Assembly: GCA_964491875.1 (NCBI GenBank)
Contig: CAZBIC010000003.1
Location: 1-64,000, forward strand
Origin: JADJPG01 sp964491875
GTDB lineage: Bacteria; Verrucomicrobiota; Verrucomicrobiia; Limisphaerales; JADJPG01
Length of the DNA stretch: 64,000 nucleotides
Direction: 5' to 3'
The translations under genes were made by a program, and so were the position numbers. The stretch's first letter is position 1, and every line of letters begins with the position of its first letter. The notes under the pieces were generated by a model, which made no database searches, was not told the DNA's origin, and was given only the letters and a program-made list of their open reading frames with translations. Positions 9,692 to 18,649 of the stretch are shown here, piece after piece.

Positions 9692-10897
9692 TCAATCCAT
9701 CGGCACCAGATTTGCCGCAACGTCAGTGCGGTAGGCTTTCCATGCCGGGACTAATCCTGCCAATGCACTGAGCGCGATCAATCCCAGCGGGGCCAGGACC
9801 AGCACCGGATGCCACGCCAGCGGGTCGAGCACCACGCCGGTTTGGGCGCGGATAATGGCGCCTGCAGAAGTCAGAATCACCCCGTAGAGCACGTAGCTGA
9901 TGACCGCACCGATCGCCGCGATGGCGATGGCCTCCAACACTACGGTCCAGGCAATCGTCGAGCGTCGTGCGCCGAGCGCGCGGAGAATCGCGATCTGCCG
10001 GCGACGTTCGTTCATCGAGTTGTAGATGCTCGCAAGCACGGAGCCGGACGCGACCACCGCCACCAGTACCGCCACCAGAGCCAGCACGCGATCGAACCAG
10101 CTAATCTTGTTGAAGAGCTCCGCCATCGTCGCGCCCATCGGCCAGGCGAACGTGAGCCGGTTGCCGCGCTTGTTGTAGAGCTGTTCGAGCGAGGGACCGG
10201 CCATCACGCTGCGCAGCTTCACCAACACGGCGCTGACGTCCGTGGCGGTTTCGGCGGAGTGACCGCTCATGTTTTGAACGCCGGCGAGCGGAATCCAAAT
10301 GACCTTGTCCGCTGGTGTGTTCGACGGCTCCAGCACGCCGACCACGACGTATTCGTCCTCGTGCTGTTCGTCTTCGTTGAAGTTCAGTCCGTGATACGGC
10401 CGAAACTTCGAACCGTAGGTGAGGCCGAGTTTGCGCGCCGCAAAACTGCCGACCACTGCTTCGCGCAAGTCCGGATCGAACAAGCGGCCGGGTGGTTCGA
10501 CGGCGAAACGCCTTCCTGGTGCGTATTCACTCTTCGTGAACATCTCCATCGTCGTCCCGACGATCCGGTAGCTGCGGTAGTTGTCACCCATCGCGATGGG
10601 CACGGCAAGTTCCACGCCCGGATGCTTCTGAATGTCGAGCACATCCGCCCACGCGATGTTCGCGGGCGAGGCTTCGAGGTGAAAGACGGCGTTGAGCACG
10701 AGCTGGAGCTTGGAACTGCGCGCGCCCAGTACGGCGTCGAATCCGGCGTCCACCTGCGTGAATGTCGCCTGCGCCTGTTCCTTCACGGACCACACGGCCA
10801 TCAGCAATCCGCCGGCGAGCGCGATGGAGATGGACGTGACCGCCGTTGACAATGCGTGTTGCCGGAGACTTTTCAGGACGATGTGCCAGATGCTCAT
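9692..10897 (-). CDS. ABC transporter permease, FtsX/MacB family
   Basis: A 401-residue inner-membrane permease. One membrane segment lies at residues about 17-38 and three cluster in the C-terminal third (about 265-385), with a soluble periplasmic domain between them. This is the MacB/LolC/FtsX topology. The segment ERRRQIAILRALGARRSTI is the conserved cytoplasmic coupling region that meets the ATPase. Its ATG overlaps the stop of the upstream ATPase gene by 4 bases (ATGA), indicating translational coupling. The pair probably acts as a lipoprotein-release or mechanotransmission-type transporter; the substrate cannot be told from sequence, and no membrane-fusion partner is adjacent. Confidence 0.9.
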   Translation of the reverse strand: MSIWHIVLKSLRQHALSTAVTSISIALAGGLLMAVWSVKEQAQATFTQVDAGFDAVLGARSSKLQLVLNAVFHLEASPANIAWADVLDIQKHPGVELAVPIAMGDNYRSYRIVGTTMEMFTKSEYAPGRRFAVEPPGRLFDPDLREAVVGSFAARKLGLTYGSKFRPYHGLNFNEDEQHEDEYVVVGVLEPSNTPADKVIWIPLAGVQNMSGHSAETATDVSAVLVKLRSVMAGPSLEQLYNKRGNRLTFAWPMGATMAELFNKISWFDRVLALVAVLVAVVASGSVLASIYNSMNERRRQIAILRALGARRSTIAWTVVLEAIAIAAIGAVISYVLYGVILTSAGAIIRAQTGVVLDPLAWHPVLVLAPLGLIALSALAGLVPAWKAYRTDVAANLVPMD

Positions 10898-11580
10898 ACC
10901 GTGGCCTCCATGGGTTTGGTGGCGCGATTGATGGTCGCAAGATCGAGCACCGTTTCAAACTGCCCGAGCACTTCGCGGTCGTGGCTGACGAGCAGCAGCG
11001 CCGCTCCGTTCTCCGCGCAAGCCTCGCGAATCAACTTTAGCGCCGCGCGTGAATTGGCGTGATCGAGATTGCCGGTCGGCTCGTCGGCGAGGACGAGCTT
11101 TGGGCGATTCGCCAGGGCGCGGGCCACGGCGACGCGTTGTTGCTGGCCGGTCGAAAGCTGTCGCGGGTAGTGGCGCAATCGTTCGCCGAGCCCGACGCGT
11201 TTCAGCAACGCCTCGGCGTGCGTGCGATCGGCGCCCGGCCCGAAGGACATCCCGAGCAGGACGTTTTCGAGACAGGTGAACGCTGGCAGCAGATTGAAGG
11301 TCTGGAAAATGTAGCCGAGCGTCGTGGCACGCAGACGGTCGCGCGCGGATTCGCCTAGGCTTGAAACCTCCTGTCCGGCGAGGCGGATGGTGCCGGCGTC
11401 CGGCTTGAGAATGCCGGTGATGAGGTTGAGAAAGGTCGTCTTGCCGAGCCCGCTCTCGCCGCTGAGCGCGACCTGCGCCTTTTCGGCGAGCGAGAACTCC
11501 GGCACATCGATGACCGTGTGCTTCGCGCCATCCGGCGACACGAAGGACTTCCTTAGTCCTGAGATTTCCAGCAGCGGCAT
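10894..11580 (-). CDS. ABC transporter ATP-binding protein, LolD/MacB type
   Basis: An ATPase subunit of about 228 residues with all ABC motifs: Walker A GESGLGKTT, signature LSTGQQQRVAVARAL (the canonical LSGGQ has T in third place), Walker B LVLADEPTGNLD, and switch His in LLVSHDREV. I chose the ATG at 11580 (MPLLEISGLRKSF), which begins directly at the conserved first strand; an in-frame TTG at 11607 would add nine residues. No clear Shine-Dalgarno sequence is visible. It is followed with a 4-base overlap by its permease and is divergent, 34 bp apart, from the DNA methyltransferase gene, so the two promoters must overlap. Confidence 0.9.
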   Translation of the reverse strand: MPLLEISGLRKSFVSPDGAKHTVIDVPEFSLAEKAQVALSGESGLGKTTFLNLITGILKPDAGTIRLAGQEVSSLGESARDRLRATTLGYIFQTFNLLPAFTCLENVLLGMSFGPGADRTHAEALLKRVGLGERLRHYPRQLSTGQQQRVAVARALANRPKLVLADEPTGNLDHANSRAALKLIREACAENGAALLLVSHDREVLGQFETVLDLATINRATKPMEATV

Positions 11581-11614
11581 GGCCGAAGAATAGTCGCGAG
11601 CTTCCAAAGCTCAA

Positions 11615-12625
11615 GTGCCACCCACCGGTCGCAACAAGATTCTTGCAATTGCCCCGCCCTCACCGAACGATCCGCGCGTGCCGCGACAGCCGCAAAAATC
11701 CTCCCGTCACCCGGTTGCTCCCTTGGGAAGCGATCCGCTCGCCGGTGTCACGTTTCCGCAATCGGAGACGGGCGCCGTCCGTCGGGCGCTGGCCGATAAT
11801 GCGCGTGGGGTGTGGCTGTATCAGGGCAACTGCCTGGAGTTCCTCGACGCCATCGCCGCGAAGCATCCGGACGGGTTGTTCGACATGATTTTTGCCGACC
11901 CGCCGTATTTCCTCTCGAACGGTGGCATCACCTGTCACGCCGGCAAGATGGTGAAGGTGGACAAAGGTGAGTGGGACAAATCGCGTGGTCCGGAGCTCAA
12001 CCACGAGTTCAACACCGAATGGCTTCGTCGCTGTCAGCGCGTGCTCAAGCCGAACGGCACCATCTGGGTTTCCGGCACTCAGCATGTCATCTTTTCCGTC
12101 GGCTACGCGATGCAACAGCTCGGGTTCAAGATCCTGAATGACATCGCGTGGGAGAAACCGAATCCGCCGCCGAATCTTTCCTGCCGCTACTTTACGCACG
12201 CGACCGAGACGATTCTCTGGGCCGCGAAGAACGAGAAGAGCAAGCACTGCTTCAATTATCAGGACATGAAGCAGGAGAACGGCGGCAAGCAGATGAAATC
12301 GGTGTGGCGTCTCACCGCTCCCAAGACGGAGGAAAAACGCTTCGGCAAACATCCGACGCAAAAGCCGGTTGCGTTGGTCGCGCGCTGCATCCTCGCCTCG
12401 ACGCGCGAAGGCGATCTCGTGCTCGATCCGTTTCTCGGTGGTGGCACGACGGCTGTCGCAGCGCTGGAGAACAAGCGTCGCGCCATCGGCATCGAGCTGG
12501 AGGATAAAAACATTCAGCTCTCGGTGCGGCGTGCGGAAAACTCCGCGTCTCTTTTCAATCACCCCAACGGTTCGGAGGCCAAATGTCAGGACGAGCGCTC
12601 GCTGTCGCCAATGGTGACGGGTTAG
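11615..12625 (+). CDS. Site-specific DNA adenine methyltransferase, beta class (DpnA/MboIB-like)
   Basis: Transfers a methyl group from S-adenosylmethionine to DNA. The catalytic motif IV FADPPY is at residues 93-98 and precedes the AdoMet-binding motif I region (DPFLGGGTT, residue 271 on), the order of beta-class N6/N4 methylases. HPTQKP before motif I is also typical. The run FADPPYFLSNGG with a following VDKGEWDKS recalls DpnA/MboIB enzymes, some of which methylate GATC; this specificity is inference. The GTG start at 11615 gives a Pro-rich N-terminal extension of about 60 residues that may not be translated. The last 43 bases overlap a nuclease-like gene in another frame, which suggests coupled expression and a restriction-modification pair, though an orphan methylase cannot be excluded. 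Confidence 0.9.
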   Translation: MPPTGRNKILAIAPPSPNDPRVPRQPQKSSRHPVAPLGSDPLAGVTFPQSETGAVRRALADNARGVWLYQGNCLEFLDAIAAKHPDGLFDMIFADPPYFLSNGGITCHAGKMVKVDKGEWDKSRGPELNHEFNTEWLRRCQRVLKPNGTIWVSGTQHVIFSVGYAMQQLGFKILNDIAWEKPNPPPNLSCRYFTHATETILWAAKNEKSKHCFNYQDMKQENGGKQMKSVWRLTAPKTEEKRFGKHPTQKPVALVARCILASTREGDLVLDPFLGGGTTAVAALENKRRAIGIELEDKNIQLSVRRAENSASLFNHPNGSEAKCQDERSLSPMVTG

Positions 12626-13005
12626 CCAAGGCTGTGGCTCAGCTCGGACGCGACCTCGGGCTGGACGCCATCGAGCAGGTGCGCGTGGCCCGGCGCATCT
12701 GGGGCGCGGAACGTTACATCGACGTCGTGCTCACCCATCCGCAAACGCGCAAGACGCTCGGCATCGAGTGCAAGTTTCAATCGGTCCGCGGCACAGCGGA
12801 GGAGAAGATTCCCGCGACGATCAAGGACATCGATGCGTGGCCGATTCCCGGGCTCGTGGTTTTCGCCGGCGAAGGTTTCACCGAGAACATGCGTTCGTTT
12901 CTCATCTCGACCGGCAAGGCGGTGGAGTTCGACGAAGTGAAACCGTGGCTGTGCCTCTTCTTTGGTCTGCCGCTGGGTGGAACGCAAACAGCATCGGTTG
13001 TTTAG
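12583..13005 (+). CDS. Small PD-(D/E)XK-fold nuclease-like protein, candidate restriction endonuclease
   Basis: A 140-residue protein with the pattern Asp47 (ERYIDVVL), then Glu62-Cys-Lys64 (LGIECKFQ) 14 residues later, on predicted adjacent strands. This is the D-(x)n-ExK metal site of the PD-(D/E)XK nuclease superfamily. A helix follows (GTAEEKIPATIKDI), then a beta strand ending in LVVFAGEGF, consistent with the core fold. It starts 43 bp inside the methyltransferase gene, so the two are almost certainly made from one mRNA. The usual interpretation would be a restriction enzyme cognate to the methylase, but the protein is short, with little room for a separate DNA-recognition domain. A repair or recycling nuclease is an alternative. 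Confidence 0.7.
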   Translation: MSGRALAVANGDGLAKAVAQLGRDLGLDAIEQVRVARRIWGAERYIDVVLTHPQTRKTLGIECKFQSVRGTAEEKIPATIKDIDAWPIPGLVVFAGEGFTENMRSFLISTGKAVEFDEVKPWLCLFFGLPLGGTQTASVV

Positions 13006-13096
13006 CGCACTGCTCCGACGATTTCTCCACTTCCACACTGGCGCCTCTTCCGCGCCTTTGCCACGCTGCCGATTAATCAACCGAAACGGACTTCGT

Positions 13097-16000
13097 ATGA
13101 AGCGTGCCTTTGCCATTCTCGCCAGCCTCGTCGCGATCGCCCTTGGCGTTCCCACTTCCAACGTTGCGGCGGAACTTCCGACCGACGGCCTCTTTCTCCA
13201 GCTCGATGCGGCGAATCAAGTCGCGCTCCATCGCGCGCGTGAGCTGCCGCCGCTCGGCAACGGCCGGCCGTTCGATCGCTGGCTCGATGCCTCGCCGGCG
13301 GCGCGTCAAGTCGTGCAGCCGTGGGCGGGCGGGAGACCGGTCTTTCGCAGCGACGGCACCGAGGCGTTCGTGCGTTTCGATGGCAAGGATGATTACCTCA
13401 GCCTCTCCAGTCCGAAGCGGCGCGCGAAGGAGTTGACCGTGTTCGTGCTCGCGGCGCCGCAGTCGAACAAAGGCGCTTTCTCGGGGCTCTTCGGCACGGC
13501 GGTCGCCGGACAGAACGATTACACCAGCGGCCTGAATCTCGATCAGGGTCCGAACTCCACGAAGGAGCTGAGCGTGCTCAATGTCGAGTCCGCGGGCAGC
13601 GGCGGGTTTCGGAACTTCATCCAGCCCGGCAAGAATCTCGCCGCGAATCTGTCCTTCGGCAGCTTCCACGTGCTCACCGTCCGCTCGAAGGTCGGCGCGA
13701 AGGGCAACGAGCTGTTCCTTGACGGCATCAAGCTTGGCGACCGCGAGCGCAAGGTGTCGGAGATTGGTCTGGACGAAATCGTCATCGGCGGTCGCATCTA
13801 TTCGAATGATCCCGCGGAGTCGCCCCACGCCCAAGGCTCGTTCCACGGCGACATCGCGGCGGTGCTGATATACGAACGCGCGTTGAGCGATGCCGAGCGG
13901 AAGCAGGTCGAGGAAACGCTCTTTGCCCGCACGCCGGCGTTGAACGCGCTCGCTTCCGGCAGCAGCGGTCACGCGCTGGAAGTGCTCAAGGACGCGCCGG
14001 TCGTGCAGATGTTCGTGCCCGGTTTCACCGCTGAGGAAATGCCGCTGCAACTGCGCAATCTCACCGGCCTTCGCTACCGCCACGACGGAAAGCTCGTTGC
14101 GCTTGGCTACGACGGACGCATCCATCTCGCCTCGGACACGGATGGCGACGGGCGCGAGGATTCATCAAAGGTGTTTTGGGACAAGTCCTCGTTGCGCGGA
14201 CCCATCGGCATGGCGCTCCTGCCGAAGAACGATGCGCGTGGTGACGGCGTGTATGTCGCGAGCAAGGGCAAGATCTCGCTCATCCTCGACAAGGAGCGCG
14301 ACGGTGTGGCGGACGAGGAAATCATCGTCGCGCAAGGCTGGCCGGAGATTACGCAGAACGTCGATGCCGTCGGGCTCGCGGTCGATCCGAAGGACGGCTC
14401 GATTAATTTCGGGCTCGGCACGGCGAACTACGCGAACGGTTATCTCGTCGATGCGGCGACGGGCAAGGCCGGCTACACCACGTCGCTCCAGAACGGCACG
14501 ATTCAGCGCGTCTCAGCAGACTTCAAAACGCGCGAGACCTTCTGCACCGGCACGCGTTTCACCTGCGCGCTCGCCTTCAATCGTGCCGGCGATCTCTTCG
14601 CCAGCGAACAGGAAGGCGCGACGTGGCTGCCCAACGGAAACCCCTTCGACGAGCTGCTGCACATCCAGCGCGGCCTCCACTACGGATTCCCGCCGCGGCA
14701 CCCGAAGCTTCTGCCGCAGGTCATCGACGAACCGGCGGTCTTCGAATACGGCCCGCAGCATCAGAGCACGGTGGGCATGATTTTCAACGAAGGCGTGAAC
14801 GGCGGGCCGCATTGGGGACCGGCGAGTTGGGCTGGCGACGCGCTCCTTTGCGGCGAGTCGCGCGGCAAACTGTATCGCACCAAGCTGGTGAAGACCGCGC
14901 AGGGTTACGTCGCGCAGAATCATCTCATCGCCAGCCTCACGATGCTACTCGTTGATGCCTGCGTGACGCCGCAGGGCGATTTGCTGCTCGCCTGTCACAG
15001 CGGTCCGCCGGATTGGGGAACGGGTCCGGCTGGAGCGGGGAAGGTTTTCCGCGTGCGCTACGCTGCGGAGGAAATGCCGCAGCCCGTGCTCGCGTGGGCC
15101 GCGGCGCCGGATGAATTCCGCGTCGCCTTCGACAAGCCGCTCAAGGACGCCGACTGGACGGGTGCGAAGGACAAGGTGCGCATCGAAGCCGGGCGTTACG
15201 TCAGCGCGGGCGATCGGTTCGAAGTGATGCGCCCCGGCTACCAAGTCGTGCGCGACCAGATGACCGCGCCGCGTCGTTGGGTGTCGGTGCAGGGCCTGGC
15301 GCTGAGCGCGGACCGCCGCACCATCGTCCTGCGCGTGCCGCGTCAGACGGAGAACGTAGGCTACGCTATCACGTTGCCGACTCCGGCGTCATGGCTGACC
15401 AAGAGCACCATCGCGCAGAAGCCGGAGATCGATGTGGCGCTGACGTTGAACGGGCTGCAAGTGGAGTGCGAATCGGGTGGACAGACGGCGCGCGCGATTC
15501 TGCCGCATCCGTCGCCCGCCGTTGCGCAGGCGTTCACGGCGGGTTCGGCGGATCATGAAGCGTTCTTCGCGGCGCTGAAGCAGGCGACGAAGGTCGTCCT
15601 CCGCGGCGGCGTGAATCTGGCGAATATTTTCGTGCCGGCGATTCAACCGGGCGCGACCCTGGACTGGGACATCGCCAAGGACGCATTCGCGAACCGGCGC
15701 ATGACCGTGCGACAGGATTTCGCGGAACGCGCGCCGGCCACAGTGACGTTGACGGCACCGCCCGGTTCCGCTGTCGCGCCGATTGACCTCAGACTCAATG
15801 GTCCACTTGATCTGGAAGGGAGCGGTTTGAGCTACGCGCTCGATGAAAGAGCCCGGCCGATAGCGCTAAATCGGCTCACGGTGCCGTGGGCTTCCGATGC
15901 GCCGCCGAAGAAAACGGATGGCGAAGCGATTGCGCGCACCGATGTGAAAGGGAACTGGCTGCACGGCCGGCGCGTGTTCTTCGGCGATGGCGGTTGCGCG

Positions 16001-17155
16001 ACGTGTCACCAGATTCGCGGCGAAGGCACGGCGTTCGGTCCGGACCTTTCGAATCTCGTCTTCCGCGATCGCGAGTCCGTGGTGCATGACATCACCAAGC
16101 CCTCCGCAACCATCAATCCCGACATGACTGGCACATCGGTGAAGTTCCGCGACGGCACGGAAGTGAGCGGACTGGTCGGCACGCTGACCGCCGAGAAGAT
16201 CGTTCTCCGCCTGCCCGCCAACGCGACACTCGAACGGCCGCGCGCCGACGTGGTGAGCATGGAGCCGATGAAAAATTCGCTGATGACTGAGAACCTTGGT
16301 CAGACGCTTTCCGTGGCGCAGATGGAAGACTTGCTCACGTTTTTGCTCACCAATCCGCTGGAGCCGACGCGCATCACGCGGGTCGATCCTCCGATGCCGC
16401 CAGCGCGTTCGCGTGCAGAGCTGGCGGACTTCCTGCCGTCGGCAAGTGCTGCCCCGGATTCTTCAACGCCAGTCCGCATCATCCTCTGCGTCGATGACAA
16501 GGATCACGGCGTGGATGAACACGATTATCCGCTCTGGCAGCAGCGTTGGGCGAAACTGCTCGCGCTGGCAGACAATGTGAAGGTGACGACCGCGAAGGTT
16601 TTCCCGACACGCGAGCAATTCGCCACGGCGGACGTGATGGTCTTCTACTCGCGCAACTCCGGCTGGAATGCCGAGCGTGCGGCGTTGCTCGATGAGTTTC
16701 AGGCGCGCGGTGGTGGGGTGGTGTTGCTGCACTGGGCGATGGAAGGCGGCAAGGAGGCGAAGGCTTATGCGGAGCGCGTGGGGCTGGCCACCGGAATGTC
16801 GAAGTATCGCCACGGAGACATGGAGCTGAACTTCACGCAGCCGGCGCATCCGATCACGCGCGGGTTCAAGTCGCTCAAGCTGGTGGATGAAACCTACTGG
16901 GCGTTTCACGGGAACGAAGTGCTGCTCCGCGTGCTTGCCAAGGCGACCGAGGAAGGCGCGCCGCAGACGCAACTGTGGGCTTACGAGAAGGGCAAGGGCC
17001 GAGTATTCGGCAGTATTCCCGGACATTACATGTGGACCTTCGACGATCCGCTTTACCGTGTCATCGTGCTGCGCGGCATCGCGTGGGCGGCGCAGCAGAA
17101 GGACGCGGATCGGTTACTGGAGCTGGTGCCGATTGGGGCGAGGTTGGGGAAGTGA
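13097..17155 (+). CDS. Exported LamG / beta-propeller / c-type heme / ThuA fusion protein
   Basis: A protein of 1352 residues. The ATG at 13097 was chosen because a signal peptide follows directly (MKRAFAILASLVAIALGV). Residues about 25-265 look like a LamG/concanavalin-type lectin domain (FDGKDDYLSLSS). Residues about 300-655 form a PVC-type dehydrogenase-like beta-propeller with a calcium loop (DTDGDGRED). A heme-binding domain of the Pirellula/Verrucomicrobium type carries C967-A-T-C-H971, followed by DGTEVSGLVG. The last 220 residues (about 1125-1341) resemble ThuA, a class I glutamine-amidotransferase-like domain linked to sugar utilisation (VVLLHWAMEGG, PGHYMWTFDD). The likely role is periplasmic oxidation or binding of a carbohydrate, with electrons passed to heme; the substrate is unknown. 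It lies 91 bp after the nuclease gene, apparently as its own unit. Confidence 0.88.
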   Translation: MKRAFAILASLVAIALGVPTSNVAAELPTDGLFLQLDAANQVALHRARELPPLGNGRPFDRWLDASPAARQVVQPWAGGRPVFRSDGTEAFVRFDGKDDYLSLSSPKRRAKELTVFVLAAPQSNKGAFSGLFGTAVAGQNDYTSGLNLDQGPNSTKELSVLNVESAGSGGFRNFIQPGKNLAANLSFGSFHVLTVRSKVGAKGNELFLDGIKLGDRERKVSEIGLDEIVIGGRIYSNDPAESPHAQGSFHGDIAAVLIYERALSDAERKQVEETLFARTPALNALASGSSGHALEVLKDAPVVQMFVPGFTAEEMPLQLRNLTGLRYRHDGKLVALGYDGRIHLASDTDGDGREDSSKVFWDKSSLRGPIGMALLPKNDARGDGVYVASKGKISLILDKERDGVADEEIIVAQGWPEITQNVDAVGLAVDPKDGSINFGLGTANYANGYLVDAATGKAGYTTSLQNGTIQRVSADFKTRETFCTGTRFTCALAFNRAGDLFASEQEGATWLPNGNPFDELLHIQRGLHYGFPPRHPKLLPQVIDEPAVFEYGPQHQSTVGMIFNEGVNGGPHWGPASWAGDALLCGESRGKLYRTKLVKTAQGYVAQNHLIASLTMLLVDACVTPQGDLLLACHSGPPDWGTGPAGAGKVFRVRYAAEEMPQPVLAWAAAPDEFRVAFDKPLKDADWTGAKDKVRIEAGRYVSAGDRFEVMRPGYQVVRDQMTAPRRWVSVQGLALSADRRTIVLRVPRQTENVGYAITLPTPASWLTKSTIAQKPEIDVALTLNGLQVECESGGQTARAILPHPSPAVAQAFTAGSADHEAFFAALKQATKVVLRGGVNLANIFVPAIQPGATLDWDIAKDAFANRRMTVRQDFAERAPATVTLTAPPGSAVAPIDLRLNGPLDLEGSGLSYALDERARPIALNRLTVPWASDAPPKKTDGEAIARTDVKGNWLHGRRVFFGDGGCATCHQIRGEGTAFGPDLSNLVFRDRESVVHDITKPSATINPDMTGTSVKFRDGTEVSGLVGTLTAEKIVLRLPANATLERPRADVVSMEPMKNSLMTENLGQTLSVAQMEDLLTFLLTNPLEPTRITRVDPPMPPARSRAELADFLPSASAAPDSSTPVRIILCVDDKDHGVDEHDYPLWQQRWAKLLALADNVKVTTAKVFPTREQFATADVMVFYSRNSGWNAERAALLDEFQARGGGVVLLHWAMEGGKEAKAYAERVGLATGMSKYRHGDMELNFTQPAHPITRGFKSLKLVDETYWAFHGNEVLLRVLAKATEEGAPQTQLWAYEKGKGRVFGSIPGHYMWTFDDPLYRVIVLRGIAWAAQQKDADRLLELVPIGARLGK

Positions 17156-17173
17156 GTTGACGCAATTGGTTTG

Positions 17174-17275
17174 CCCGCCAAACACGCGAAACAACGCGAA
17201 AGAAAATTAGATGTGCGAACCGCCTGCCGGTTCAGTAGGTTTCGGGCATTTCGCGCTATTGGCGTGTTTAGCGGA
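17174..17275. repeat. Long imperfect inverted repeat with an inner hairpin
   Basis: Arm 17174-17201 (begins CCCGCCAAACACGCGAAA) and arm 17249-17275 (TTTCGCG ... GTGTTTAGCGGA) are reverse complements with about 22 of 28 positions matching. Between them lies a perfect hairpin GAACCG/CGGTTC at 17217-17222 and 17228-17233. The element fills the gap between the convergent heme fusion gene and the small membrane protein gene. A related half-sequence (CCCGCTAAAGACGC) occurs near 20341, so it seems to be an interspersed repeat; it may also act as a terminator. Confidence 0.55.
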
Positions 17276-17335
17276 ATTCAGAAGCGGCAAACCTCCTTCA
17301 CTTCCATAGCCGCGTGATCAGCAGAGCTCCAGGTA

Positions 17336-17683
17336 TCACGCTTTTGGACGGCGTCGCTTCCTTATCTCTTGGACTAGAACATAGATTGACGCGGCGACGG
17401 CGGTTGTGATGACTGCGGGGATCCATCCAAAGAAAAGTGTCGCCACGTTCGCTGCAATACCGTCGTAGCCTATGATTCCTCTCTCTTCGGCCCGGGCTAC
17501 TGCGATAGGTGTGGCAATGAAGTCTCCGTGGAGAACGAATCCCGCCCAGCTCCCGAATACGCTGATGAGCATCCTTTTCCCAATGTCTTCGGGCTTCTTC
17601 AGTCTTCGCAGAAATGAGGCAGCGGGAATCCCCAACCAGATCGCGATGAGTAATGCGTCGCTGAGAATGGACCAATGCTTCAC
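17336..17683 (-). CDS. Small multi-pass membrane protein, unknown function
   Basis: A 115-residue protein with two or three hydrophobic segments (about residues 8-24, 38-58 and 80-105) and a strongly basic C-terminus (EIRKRRRPKA), so it is an inner-membrane protein with its tail probably cytoplasmic. The start is GTG at 17683; no strong ribosome site is seen. It lies 49 bp downstream of the DUF554 gene on the same strand and may be co-transcribed with it. I do not recognise a family. The codon usage looks less GC-biased than its neighbours, which could mean a recent arrival. Confidence 0.6.
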   Translation of the reverse strand: MKHWSILSDALLIAIWLGIPAASFLRRLKKPEDIGKRMLISVFGSWAGFVLHGDFIATPIAVARAEERGIIGYDGIAANVATLFFGWIPAVITTAVAASIYVLVQEIRKRRRPKA

Positions 17684-17732
17684 CGAGGCATTTTGAACAC
17701 GTCGAATACTTTGTCCACTCCCTTGGATCGGC

Positions 17733-18470
17733 TTATCTCCACAACCACGTAATCAACGGCGCCCACGCGAGGCTGGGCAGGTAGTCGGCGAGTTCGAACT
17801 TCTTCAGCTCCAGAATCACCATCGCGATGCAGAATACGAGCAGGCCGCCGGTGGCGTTAACGGAGTTCAGGAGCGCGGCGTTGGCCGGGTCTTGAAAGAA
17901 CGGTGCGAGCGATTTGGCCGCGAGCGTGATGGTGCCCTGGTAGGCGACGACCGGAATCACGGCGGCGATGGCGCCCCAGCCGAACGTTCCGACGAAGGCC
18001 ATCGTTGCGAGTCCGTCCATGATCGCCTTGGCGCCAAGCGTCTGCCAGTTGCCATCGATTCCGTCCTGAATGGAGCCGAGGATCGCCATCGGGCCGACGC
18101 AATAGAGGATGGTGCAAGTGACGAAGCCTTCGCTCCAGCGGTTGTTCTGGTCGGAGGCGGCTTTGGTGAAGCGTTCTTTCGCATACTGGCCGAGGCGATT
18201 CAGGTTCTTTTGAAGGCCGAGGAGGCGTCCCGTGATGCGACCAAGGGTGAGTGCGAGGATGATGATGAAGACTTGCTTGAGCACGAGCCAGAAGCCGCCG
18301 CCGAGGCTGGTCCAAGTGGTCTTGAGCCCGATGTAGATCACGAGGATGCCAAGCATGCCTTTGACGGCGAGTTGCGTGGCGGGAGTCCATTGGCGACGCA
18401 GCGCCATGCCGAGCAGTCCGCCGACGATGATCCCGATTGCGTTGAGGACGGTGCCGACGGGAATCATCAT
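17733..18470 (-). CDS. DUF554 family membrane protein
   Basis: About 245 residues with roughly seven hydrophobic segments. The opening MIPVGTVLNAIGIIVGGLLG and the interior segment with TILYCVGPMAILGSIQDG are typical of DUF554 proteins, inner-membrane proteins of unknown, possibly transport, function. Two adjacent ATG codons (18470 and 18467) can serve as start; longer in-frame extensions upstream look untranslated. It is divergent from the response regulator gene, with about 180 bp between them that must hold both promoters, and is followed by the small membrane protein gene. Confidence 0.85.
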   Translation of the reverse strand: MMIPVGTVLNAIGIIVGGLLGMALRRQWTPATQLAVKGMLGILVIYIGLKTTWTSLGGGFWLVLKQVFIIILALTLGRITGRLLGLQKNLNRLGQYAKERFTKAASDQNNRWSEGFVTCTILYCVGPMAILGSIQDGIDGNWQTLGAKAIMDGLATMAFVGTFGWGAIAAVIPVVAYQGTITLAAKSLAPFFQDPANAALLNSVNATGGLLVFCIAMVILELKKFELADYLPSLAWAPLITWLWR

Positions 18471-18649
18471 GGCCGGCGATCGGGTTGCGTTGTCATGTTC
18501 CAATGGCGCGAACGGCGGGTGTCCGGGTCGCGCTGGTTGCAGCGAAGAAACAGTGTGCGACGGCAAACAACAACTCTAAAAAGCGGACGGGTTCGGGATT
18601 GACACGACATGCGGGCGTCGGTGCAAATGGCGTGGAACATTTCTTCGAC

